Below are positions 6,693 through 13,246 of a stretch of 16,069 nucleotides of DNA, piece after piece. The stretch's first letter is position 1. Each line of letters opens with the position of its first letter. The stretch spans positions 1 through 16,069 of the forward strand of contig JALOCC010000044.1 of NCBI GenBank assembly GCA_023227945.1. Direction: 5' to 3'. The notes below the pieces were generated by a model. That model saw only the letters and a list, made by a program, of their open reading frames with translations, was not told where the DNA came from and did no database searches. Made by a program: the position numbers and the translations under genes. This DNA is from Candidatus Omnitrophota bacterium. GTDB lineage: Bacteria > Omnitrophota > Gorgyraeia > Duberdicusellales > 4484-171.

Positions 6693-6822
6693 TATCATGT
6701 CACACGTAGCACGTATCACGTCTTTAAAACCTGTTACGTCCACTCCAAGTGGACTCGCCTAAATATTTTTATATGGTGGCGAGGTTACCCGTGACGTGAT
6801 ACTTTAACTGGTGCGATTGATT
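6693..6822. repeat. Inverted-repeat gap with ACGT words and two nested hairpins
   Basis: GTATCATGTCAC near 6692 faces GTGACGTGATAC near 6790, with the words CACGTAGCACGT, ATCACGTC and GTTACGTC between them. Inside are a perfect hairpin GTCCACT-CCA-AGTGGAC (6738-6754) and a second stem CTCGCC/GGCGAG (6754-6759 with 6778-6783). Bases 6717-6739 resemble 4027-4050. The block separates rubredoxin from the flavodiiron gene. Confidence 0.65.
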
Positions 6823-6984
6823 TCACGTTACTACTTCAAATTGGCTCTTATCCGCCCCGCAAACCGGGCATAACCAGGTATCTGGAAGTTTTTCGAAAGC
6901 TATCCCTGGTTCGATGCCTCCGTCTGGGTCTCCTATTTCCGGGTCATAAATATAACCGCAAACTATACATTTGTACTTTGCCAT
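6823..6984 (-). CDS. Rubredoxin
   Basis: This small electron carrier of 53 residues holds one iron bound by four cysteines. The translation begins [19 protein letters not shown]. It has CxxC at residues 6-9 and [12 protein letters not shown] at 39-50, with the conserved Tyr11, Tyr13 and TWLCPVCG. Length and all four Cys match canonical rubredoxins. It probably feeds the flavodiiron protein encoded directly downstream and perhaps the rubrerythrin-like protein after it. The start is firm: AGGAGGTG lies just before ATG 6984. Confidence 0.97.
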   Translation of the reverse strand: MAKYKCIVCGYIYDPEIGDPDGGIEPGIAFEKLPDTWLCPVCGADKSQFEVVT

Positions 6985-6998
6985 TTTACACCTCCTGC

Positions 6999-7011
6999 TT
7001 ACACAGATTAG
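6999..7011 (-). promoter_or_regulatory. CTAATCTGYGTAA motif before the rubredoxin ribosome binding site
   Basis: CTAATCTGTGTAA lies directly before GCAGGAGG of rubredoxin. The same 13-mer, with at most one base different, occurs in the same position before the peroxidase fusion (9097-9109) and before mlaD (14659-14671). Its function is unknown; it is also an arm word of the ATCTG inverted repeats. Confidence 0.55.
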
Positions 7012-7029
7012 TGCAGATTTGGAAACGAA

Positions 7030-7183
7030 TAATCACAAATGTTTAAATCACAATACACAATGAACAAATCACAAACAATATACAATACCGAATACCAAAA
7101 TCACAAACAAATCTACCGTTTTGGTCATTGTGATTTTGGTATTGTGATTTGTTTGTAATTTGTGTATTGTAATTTGTGATTTT
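7030..7183. repeat. Long imperfect inverted repeat of ATCACAA/TTGTGAT words
   Basis: About 150 bp form one imperfect palindrome. The left arm carries AATCACAAAT, AATCACAATACACAATG, ACAAATCACAAACAAT, AATACCAAAATCACAAACA. The right arm carries TCATTGTGATTTTGGTATTG, TGATTTGTTTGTAATTTGTG, TATTGTAATTTGTGATT. The centre is near 7118-7122. The block fills most of the gap between the NrnA-like gene and rubredoxin and has no coding potential. Confidence 0.75.
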
Positions 7184-7214
7184 TAAGAACACCCGTGCCT
7201 ATCCGTGCGTAAAA

Positions 7215-7242
7215 ATTCTATCACATATTTTACCAATGTGAA
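7215..7242 (-). promoter_or_regulatory. Candidate promoter of rubredoxin
   Basis: On the minus strand TTCACA (7237-7242) and TAGAAT (7215-7220) are 16 bp apart, between the NrnA-like stop codon and the long palindrome. Both hexamers differ from the sigma-70 consensus by one base each. A transcript from here would carry the 7030-7183 palindrome in its leader. Confidence 0.4.
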
Positions 7243-7262
7243 GCCATTAATGAGTATAATTT

Positions 7263-8216
7263 TTACAGTAATTTCTTGGCTCTATTAAACAAATCGTTTA
7301 TCGCTTTTTTGTTATTAGAGATATAACAACCGGCAACGTCAAAATGACCGCCACCGCCGTAATGCTCGGCGAGTTTAGCAACATTAATTTTTCCCTTGGA
7401 ACGTAAAGACACCCTTAAGGCATTGCCTTTTTCTCGTAACAATATAGTCACCTTTACGTCATGGATGCTACGCATTTCATCCGCTACCGCATCAACATCC
7501 TCTTCTTTACCTTTTATTTTTTCAAAATCCTTTCTTTTTATTATAGACCAGACTACCTTGCCGTTTTTAAAAAACTTGCAGCGAGAAAGTGCCAACCCTG
7601 AAAGGATAGCGGTTTCTTTGCTCCTCGACCAAAATATCATATCTGCCAACTTATAATAATTCACTCCCTTGTTTGCAAGATATTCGCAAGCCTTAAAGGT
7701 GAATGGCCTTACTTTTGGCAAACGGAAAGAATCGGTTTCAACAATAATTGAAGTTAGTATATTTTCAGCTATTTTCTCGGTAATAGTTACATTCAACTTA
7801 CTAAGCAGGATAAAAGTAATTTCACCCACAGCTGCTGCACCGTTATCTATCAGGGAAATATCTCCAAATGGCCTTCTGAAATCATGGTGGTCAATTTCAA
7901 GTATTTTTTTTGCGCGCTTAAATACCTTTTCGAAATTTTTTCCTAAAACGTCTTTGGCGCTGCAATCAACAGATATCGCCAAATCGCATCTTTTATCTGT
8001 TGTCCGCTTTATTTTACCTGCCGCCGGCAAGCGTTTGTATTTCTTCGGAACCCTATCCTCGCTTAGCATATAAACTTTTTTTCCAAGAGCCTCAAGCCCC
8101 ATGCCTAAAGATAAAAGTGAACCTATGGCGTCACCGTCAGGATTTATATGGCAAGAAACAACTATTGTCTTTGCTTGCAAAATCGCCTTTTCGGCTTTAA
8201 CTAAATTTTCCAGCAT
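7263..8216 (-). CDS. DHH/DHHA1-family phosphoesterase (NrnA-like nanoRNase / pAp phosphatase)
   Basis: This is a 317-residue protein with the full DHH-DHHA1 architecture. Metal ligands are visible at H23-x-N-P-D27-x-D29 (SCHINPDGDAIG), Asp84 (ISVDCS), D109-H110-H111 and Asp162 (VETDSF). The C-terminal DHHA1 signature GGGGHFDVAG is at about 287-296. NrnA-type enzymes degrade short oligoribonucleotides, pAp or cyclic dinucleotide products in the cytoplasm; the exact substrate cannot be told from sequence. The gene begins 22 bp after the peroxidase-fusion stop and is almost certainly cotranscribed with it. No ribosome binding site is evident before ATG 8216. Confidence 0.9.
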   Translation of the reverse strand: MLENLVKAEKAILQAKTIVVSCHINPDGDAIGSLLSLGMGLEALGKKVYMLSEDRVPKKYKRLPAAGKIKRTTDKRCDLAISVDCSAKDVLGKNFEKVFKRAKKILEIDHHDFRRPFGDISLIDNGAAAVGEITFILLSKLNVTITEKIAENILTSIIVETDSFRLPKVRPFTFKACEYLANKGVNYYKLADMIFWSRSKETAILSGLALSRCKFFKNGKVVWSIIKRKDFEKIKGKEEDVDAVADEMRSIHDVKVTILLREKGNALRVSLRSKGKINVAKLAEHYGGGGHFDVAGCYISNNKKAINDLFNRAKKLL

Positions 8217-8238
8217 AATTATAGTGAATTATTTTGGC

Positions 8239-9084
8239 TTACAACTCATCGATTATTCTCGCCATTATAAAATCATTCTCGCTAAGCCCGGAAACTGCGT
8301 GGGTTGTAAGCGTAATTTTTAATTTATTATAAATCAACGTAAACGTAGGATGATGCCCCTGTTCCTCGGCAATAACGCAAATAAGGTCAAGGAAATATTT
8401 TGCCTCGATAAAATCTTTGAATTTAAATTCCTTAACTATTTTCTTGTCCTCAACCAATTGCCAATTATGGTACTGGGCAATTAATTTATTTATTTCCTCT
8501 TTCGTTAGCCCACCGGAGCCTACTTCGCAAGGCTCACAATGAGAAGGCAGCGTTTCATGCGTTTTTGCCTGCGGATTAGACACCGCACCATTAAGGGCCG
8601 TTAAAGCACTTTCGTAATCCAACTGGCTGGTAACCTCCGGAGCTATTTGCATATACCTAAGTACATTTGTTTTATCCACAATTGAAACGCTTCTTGCCAG
8701 AAGATTTAATTCTTTTATAAGCAAGCCGTAATTTATGCCGAAGGAAGAAAATCTGTAATCGGAAAGAGTTATCACATTTTTTATATTATTTAAATCGCAG
8801 AATCTTTTCTGCGCAAATGGAAGGTCTTTGCTTATGCCCAGTACAATGATATCTTTTGAAAACGCAACTGCTCTTTTGTTAAACTCTTTGACTTGTAAAT
8901 CGCAAACCGGGGTATCCATTGAAGGAAAAGAAGTTATTATTTTTATCTTATCGTTAAAATCATTCAAGGTAACTTCTTTTAAGCCCGTGGAGATAACTTT
9001 AAAATTTGGGGCAGTTGCATTTAGCTTTAAATTCCTGCCGACAAGCGTTAAAGGTGCGCCCTGGAATTTCGTTTGTCTTTCCAT
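8239..9084 (-). CDS. Fusion: thiol peroxidase (Tpx-type peroxiredoxin) + pterin-4a-carbinolamine dehydratase
   Basis: This 281-residue protein contains two complete enzymes. Residues 1 to about 170 are a Tpx-type peroxiredoxin: FQGAPLTLVG opens the domain, the peroxidatic cysteine is C61 (SMDTPVCDLQ) and the likely resolving cysteine is C96 (RFCDLNN). Residues from about 180 to 281 are a full-length pterin-4a-carbinolamine dehydratase, including its Cys-containing N-terminal segment (SHCEPCE), the LTKEEI helix, the catalytic E-Q-G-H244-H245-P motif and T261-H262. Tpx removes peroxides with thiol reductant; the dehydratase acts on 4a-hydroxy-tetrahydropterins. There is one strong ribosome binding site (GGGAGG before ATG 9084) and none inside, so the fusion is read as one chain. 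It is the first gene of the redox island. No pterin hydroxylase gene is in the window. Confidence 0.9.
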   Translation of the reverse strand: MERQTKFQGAPLTLVGRNLKLNATAPNFKVISTGLKEVTLNDFNDKIKIITSFPSMDTPVCDLQVKEFNKRAVAFSKDIIVLGISKDLPFAQKRFCDLNNIKNVITLSDYRFSSFGINYGLLIKELNLLARSVSIVDKTNVLRYMQIAPEVTSQLDYESALTALNGAVSNPQAKTHETLPSHCEPCEVGSGGLTKEEINKLIAQYHNWQLVEDKKIVKEFKFKDFIEAKYFLDLICVIAEEQGHHPTFTLIYNKLKITLTTHAVSGLSENDFIMARIIDEL

Positions 9085-9096
9085 GATTCCTCCCTT

Positions 9097-9146
9097 TTAC
9101 GCAGATTAGGATAGTTAAATCATAACAGCGCAAAGGATTATCTGCG
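9097..9146. repeat. Inverted repeat in the leader of the peroxidase fusion, with the CTAATCTGYGTAA motif
   Basis: CGCAGATTAGGA (9100-9111) faces GGATTATCTGCG (9135-9146), 11 of 12 positions paired. An alternative stem pairs GCGC at 9128-9131 with GCGC at 9144-9147. On the minus strand CTAATCTGCGTAA (9097-9109) ends just before the Shine-Dalgarno sequence. The two alternative stems would place the ribosome binding site next to, or away from, a helix. Confidence 0.5.
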
Positions 9147-9182
9147 CTTATTTGTTTATAAATGTGGGGCTCTGTGTTAATA

Positions 9183-9211
9183 ATGATAGTAGCAAAGATA
9201 GAATAGGTCAA
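9183..9211 (-). promoter_or_regulatory. Sigma-70-like promoter of the peroxidase fusion operon
   Basis: TTGACC (9206-9211) and TATCAT (9183-9188) on the minus strand are separated by exactly 17 bp. This is the best promoter match in the window and faces the redox island. Transcription would start near 9176, giving a leader of about 90 nt. Confidence 0.6.
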
Positions 9212-9218
9212 TAATTAA

Positions 9219-9232
9219 ATTCTATACAGAAT
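9219..9232. promoter_or_regulatory. Candidate operator ATTCT-N4-AGAAT
   Basis: A perfect 5-bp dyad, ATTCT-ATAC-AGAAT, lies 7 bp upstream of the -35 box of the peroxidase-operon promoter, between the two divergent genes. Its place suits an activator or repressor. The regulator is not encoded in the window and the sequence is not a recognised Fur, PerR or OxyR site. Confidence 0.3.
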
Positions 9233-9345
9233 GGGCTTTTTTACCATAAAATCCCCTATAAATCGTTATTTCTATTCTTGTTATCGTGTTTTACCCCGCG
9301 CCTCACGCCCCACGCCTAACGTCCCGCATCCTACATTATTCTGTA

Positions 9346-9354
9346 TGGTATAAT
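9346..9354 (+). promoter_or_regulatory. Extended -10 promoter of the radical SAM gene (leaderless mRNA)
   Basis: TGGTATAAT matches the extended -10 consensus TGnTATAAT perfectly. It ends 6 bp before ATG 9361, so transcription should start at or next to the start codon. No -35 box and no Shine-Dalgarno sequence are seen, which agrees with an extended -10 promoter and a leaderless message. Confidence 0.5.
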
Positions 9355-9360
9355 ATTTAT

Positions 9361-10227
9361 ATGCCTTTAATTACGCCATTTGACCCCTGGAGAAACCAAT
9401 ACTGCACCTGTCCGGATAAATTCAGCCTATCCCCCTATACCGGCTGCGGACACGCCTGCCTTTACTGTTATGCTTCTTCGTATATAAGAAATTTTTCAAA
9501 CCCCCGGCCCAAGAAAGATTTCCTCAAAAGGCTTGAGAACCAGATAAAAAAAATAACAAAGAATTCGATAATAACCATTGCGAATTCATCCGACCCCTAT
9601 CAACCCATAGAAAAAGAACTAAAATTAACCCGCAAAATGCTTATACTTTTAGAAAAGTGTGAATTAAAAATAAATATCGTGACGAAATCTATATTGATTT
9701 CAAGAGACCTTGACGTTTTAAAAAATCTGGGAAATGTTGTCGTAAGTTTCACTTTCACCTGCATGGATGAACGGCTGGCACAAAGGCTCGAACCGGGTTG
9801 TATTTGCCGGCCTTTGGAGAAACTTAGAACTATAAGTATGCTTTCAAAATATATTCCTGTAGCTGCACGATTTGACCCTTTGATTTATCCCTTGAATACA
9901 ACAAATATAAAAGAAACTGTAAACGCCCTGAGCGATTCCGGAGTAAAACAAATTATTACTTCAACCTATAAAACAAAACCGGATAATTTTAAACGTATGT
10001 GCGCACAATTTCCCGAACATGCTTTGTTGTGGAAAAATCTCTATTTAACTTGCGGCGAGAGAAAAGGCGGATATAATTACCTTGCTCTTAGCTTGCGGCA
10101 AAAACTGGTTGAAGAAGTAAAAGAAGCGGCCCTCAGCGAGAAACTTAAATTTTCAACTTGCCGGGAGGGATTTTATAACGCGAATACCACCAATTGTGAC
10201 GGTTCATCACTATTTATCTTTTCATAA
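9361..10227 (+). CDS. Radical SAM protein, spore-photoproduct-lyase-like family (COG1533-type)
   Basis: This is a 288-residue iron-sulfur enzyme. The radical SAM motif C29-x3-C33-x2-C36 (TGCGHACLYCYA) lies close to the N-terminus, as in the SplB/'DNA repair photolyase' group. It is followed by NSSDPYQPIEKELKLTR, a Gly-rich strand, and the ARFDPLIYPL segment. The reaction is unknown; the family name does not imply photoproduct repair. The protein lacks the extra N- and C-terminal parts of sporulation SplB. It is the only plus-strand gene. ATG 9361 is chosen because the promoter -10 box lies just upstream and the homologous region begins there (MPLITPFDPW); an upstream extension to 9286 would cross the promoter. 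Its last six bases overlap the end of the opposing CHASE2 gene. Confidence 0.85.
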   Translation: MPLITPFDPWRNQYCTCPDKFSLSPYTGCGHACLYCYASSYIRNFSNPRPKKDFLKRLENQIKKITKNSIITIANSSDPYQPIEKELKLTRKMLILLEKCELKINIVTKSILISRDLDVLKNLGNVVVSFTFTCMDERLAQRLEPGCICRPLEKLRTISMLSKYIPVAARFDPLIYPLNTTNIKETVNALSDSGVKQIITSTYKTKPDNFKRMCAQFPEHALLWKNLYLTCGERKGGYNYLALSLRQKLVEEVKEAALSEKLKFSTCREGFYNANTTNCDGSSLFIFS

Positions 10228-12192
10228 CTCTTTTCCCGCTACAATAAATGTTATATCATCGTGTTGCTCGCGGCTATCGGAAAATTTTAATATATTTTCT
10301 CTTATGGCTTCATTTATAGTTTTGGTATCAAGCGATGCGTTTTGTAATATTAATTTTTTGACATTTTCTATTCCAAATTCTTCGCCTTTACTATTACGCG
10401 CCTCATAGAGGCCGTCCGTAAATAAAAATAGCTTATCTCCTTTTCCTATTGTGCATCTTACCTCTTCATAACTTACCTCTTCAATTATCCCTAACGGAAA
10501 ACCCGCAGCCAAATCAACATCAATTAATTTGCGGCTTGAATTTTTATATACAAATAGCGGAGCATGCCCCGCTGAAGAAATATGCAGAAGATTCTGGCTA
10601 ATATCTATAATTATATAAAGACAGGTAACAAAGCTTCCCTGGAATTTTCCGTAAAGCTCTTTATTCAGCATATTTAGAACAGTTGAACAATTTGAATTTT
10701 GACGGCAAAAAATCCTAAACTGCGATATAGCCTGAGCCATTATCAAAGCGGCAGAAACGCCTTTTCCGGAAACATCTCCTATTAAAATACCCAGTTTATT
10801 TTTATCAAGTTCAACTATATCGTATAAATCTCCGGCGACAAATTTTGCAGCCTGCATAAAAGAAGCAACTGCTATGCCGTTAAATTCCTTAGCGGCCTGC
10901 GGCAGGAAGCTACGTTGTATTGTCCGGGCTATATCAAGTTCATTTTCAAGAATCTGCCTCTTTCTTTCTTCCCGCAAAAATTTGTAAATACCTGAAGCTG
11001 AATAAGTAATGACTATGATAAATAAAGGGAAAAAAGAATCTATCAATATACCGCCATACATAAGAAATATAAATGTGCCAAAGAAATAAACCGCGCCAAG
11101 GGCGATGTTAATCAAAAATGCCTTAAGCGGTGCGAATTTAAGGCATAAACTTAAACTTGTTAGAAAAATAATTATACCTATTAATGCATTGGCGCACGCG
11201 CCTATATCTCTTATAAATTTTTTCTGTATTATGCTGTTAAAAACGGATGCCTGTAATCCCAGCATAGGGTAACTTTTTTCTACTGGAATTGCTCTAAGGT
11301 CTGACGTACCTGTTGCGGTTAAACCTACGAAACAGATTTTATCTTTAAGCATAGATAGATTCAGGTATGGGGTTTTACCTTTATTTATGTCACTATAGGC
11401 TTTTAAAATCTCAAAATAAGAAAGGTGCAAAAACGAGTCTTTCCATTTCGCAGGATAATTAACCAGGAAAGACGCACCTGAAGATACGGGTATAGACAAT
11501 TTATCATCTATTATTATTGTGCCGGGTTTTAATAAAACCTTATCTACCTTTAAGCCCAGATAATTGCAGGCTGCGGCAAGAGATAAATGGGGAAAAAGTT
11601 TATCCTTATATTTTATAAAAAGAGGTATTCTCCTCACTTTCCCGTCACTATCAATGAATGTATTGATATGTCCGTATCCGGCAACATGGATTTTGAAAAT
11701 ACTACGGATATCAGAAATCATTTCTTCGCTTTCGGCAAAGCTTTGAGTTTTCTTATTTTTATCTTGAGGATAAAACGCAACAGGCAGATATACATTTCCG
11801 GATTCTTCCAGCGCAGCGCGAAACATCTCATCGTTTAGCGTAGGCTCAGCAAAAAGGACATCGATAATTATTTGCTTTACACCATATTCCTTAAGCACTC
11901 TTATCAAACTTCCGTGGAAATCCCTGGGAAGCGGCCATTTGCCTAAATTTTTTACGGTATCATCAGCTACTTCAATAATTATTATTTTATCCGAAACGGG
12001 GAGGCTGGGACGAAGTATGAGCTTTAAATCATAAAAAATAAGCTCATAGTTATTGAATACCCTGAAATAGGAAAGCAAAAATACCGAAAGGCAGGCAAAA
12101 AATATAATCAGAAATTTTATTGATATTTTTTTCTTTAAATCTGAAAAAAAAACGAGGCTGCTGACGTAAAAAAGACTTTTAAATTTGTACAT
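10222..12192 (-). CDS. CHASE2-domain membrane sensor with SpoIIE-type (PP2C) phosphatase output
   Basis: This is a 656-residue inner-membrane receptor. It has an N-terminal membrane helix (about 25-43), a large extracytoplasmic CHASE2 domain (about 48-325; note the paired segments IIIDVLFAEP at 108-117 and KICFVGLTATGTSDLR at 285-300), three membrane helices (about 331-351, 356-378 and 381-403), a short helical linker (FLREERKRQILENELDIART) and a cytoplasmic SpoIIE/RsbU-type phosphatase. The phosphatase metal-binding motifs are all present: GDLYD (454-458), GDVSGKG (472-478), TDGLYEARN (592-600) and HDDITFIV (644-651). Such phosphatases usually dephosphorylate an anti-sigma-antagonist (STAS) protein, but no partner is encoded here. 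The gene begins 20 bp after the beta-barrel gene and closes the operon. Confidence 0.9.
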   Translation of the reverse strand: MYKFKSLFYVSSLVFFSDLKKKISIKFLIIFFACLSVFLLSYFRVFNNYELIFYDLKLILRPSLPVSDKIIIIEVADDTVKNLGKWPLPRDFHGSLIRVLKEYGVKQIIIDVLFAEPTLNDEMFRAALEESGNVYLPVAFYPQDKNKKTQSFAESEEMISDIRSIFKIHVAGYGHINTFIDSDGKVRRIPLFIKYKDKLFPHLSLAAACNYLGLKVDKVLLKPGTIIIDDKLSIPVSSGASFLVNYPAKWKDSFLHLSYFEILKAYSDINKGKTPYLNLSMLKDKICFVGLTATGTSDLRAIPVEKSYPMLGLQASVFNSIIQKKFIRDIGACANALIGIIIFLTSLSLCLKFAPLKAFLINIALGAVYFFGTFIFLMYGGILIDSFFPLFIIVITYSASGIYKFLREERKRQILENELDIARTIQRSFLPQAAKEFNGIAVASFMQAAKFVAGDLYDIVELDKNKLGILIGDVSGKGVSAALIMAQAISQFRIFCRQNSNCSTVLNMLNKELYGKFQGSFVTCLYIIIDISQNLLHISSAGHAPLFVYKNSSRKLIDVDLAAGFPLGIIEEVSYEEVRCTIGKGDKLFLFTDGLYEARNSKGEEFGIENVKKLILQNASLDTKTINEAIRENILKFSDSREQHDDITFIVAGKEL

Positions 12193-12212
12193 GAAGCCTG
12201 TAAGTGCGCTTA

Positions 12213-13217
12213 TTAAAAATAATACTGCCAGCCGCAGTTTATAACACTTTCGGAATATTCTGCAATATTATCATTGGATGAATTCTGCCGGTAAGTATAA
12301 TATACAGAAAGGTCATTTTGTTTGTTCATCTGGTAAGAAAAACCCAATGTCCCCGTATAAAGGCTGTCTCTTTCTTTATAACTCCTTGAAGTCACAACAC
12401 GCTCATCAAAAATTTTCCTGACATAAGAAAGATTGGAAATAAGATACAGCCTCTTTGCTAACTGATAATCGAAATTTAGCGCCCCTTCGTATGATTCATA
12501 ATCATAAAAATCAACGTAAGAAACATTTGAATCATTGACTGTAGCTTTTAATTTTAGGGCAAAAATCAGTTTCTTAATAATATTAGAGCCTATTTTATAC
12601 TCTATGCTGGCGCGCGTATCGGTGCGGTTATCATCCTGATAGGTATTTATTGTGTCAGCCAAAGCCTTCCTGTCGGTATAATTTTTAAGCCCCGCCTCTA
12701 GCTGTAACTTGTGATAAAAGTTTTTTGATATTTTATGCTTTATATAAGCAAATGCCTTATGGAAAAGAAAATCTTCGTCATCATTGTGCGGATAATAAAA
12801 TACGCCTAAATCATAGCCTGCTCCAGTTGTAAATGTAGAAATTTCTTTATGCATGCCCAGCCTAAAATGGTTAAGCAAACTTGAGGCATCGGTAACTTTG
12901 TTGTAGTTTAAATAATCCAAATCATAATCGAAAGTAAAATTGAGTGTTTTATCGAATTTCTTGGACAAGTTGAAAGAATATAATATCTCTTCATATACAT
13001 CTTTTGTTCTTACCGGGCTCAGATTTACATTAGTATCGTAGCCGACGAATAAATTTAACCGTGAAGAAAATTTATAATCCGGGGGAAGCTTAGGCACAAT
13101 ATTTATAGCCCGGGACTTTTCTTCTTTTTCCTCTTTAAGCTGGCAATACGGAGTATGAGCGCTAAAAACCAAACAGATAGAGAAAAATAGTGGAATTGAA
13201 GCTAATTTAATTCGCAT
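12213..13217 (-). CDS. Outer-membrane beta-barrel protein, function unknown
   Basis: This is a 334-residue exported protein. It starts MRIKLASIPLFFSICLVFSA, a signal peptide, followed by a charged segment (KEEKEEKSR) and then repeated amphipathic strands with alternating aromatic residues (for example FKSRLNLF-like SSRLNLFVGYDTNVN, LNFTFDYDLDYLNY, RLYLISNLSYV, DLSVYYTYRQ). It ends WQYYF, the terminal aromatic signature recognised by the BAM machinery. No TonB box or plug domain is visible. AAGGAG lies 6 nt before ATG 13217, so this start is preferred over a TTG six codons upstream. It lies between the FecR and CHASE2 genes and is likely to work with them; it might instead be an outer-membrane partner for the Mla genes. 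Confidence 0.8.
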   Translation of the reverse strand: MRIKLASIPLFFSICLVFSAHTPYCQLKEEKEEKSRAINIVPKLPPDYKFSSRLNLFVGYDTNVNLSPVRTKDVYEEILYSFNLSKKFDKTLNFTFDYDLDYLNYNKVTDASSLLNHFRLGMHKEISTFTTGAGYDLGVFYYPHNDDEDFLFHKAFAYIKHKISKNFYHKLQLEAGLKNYTDRKALADTINTYQDDNRTDTRASIEYKIGSNIIKKLIFALKLKATVNDSNVSYVDFYDYESYEGALNFDYQLAKRLYLISNLSYVRKIFDERVVTSRSYKERDSLYTGTLGFSYQMNKQNDLSVYYTYRQNSSNDNIAEYSESVINCGWQYYF

Positions 13218-13246
13218 AATATCTCCTTGAATCAAAACTAATCCTA

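Noticed and set aside
7396..8322. Several plus-strand open frames opposite the NrnA-like gene
   Set aside because: They overlap a gene with intact catalytic motifs, encode low-complexity Ser/Phe/Leu-rich peptides and overlap each other, as expected of antisense shadows.
9180..9196. Fur- or PerR-like box overlapping the -10 of the peroxidase operon promoter
   Set aside because: TTAATAATGATAGTA resembles half of such a site, but the second half does not match the 7-1-7 dyad, so the call is not supportable.
10888..10912. GCGGCCTGCGGCAGGAAGC palindrome-like GC patch inside the CHASE2-SpoIIE gene
   Set aside because: It encodes the conserved FLPQAAKEF segment at the start of the SpoIIE domain, so its composition is explained by coding and not by a repeat insertion.
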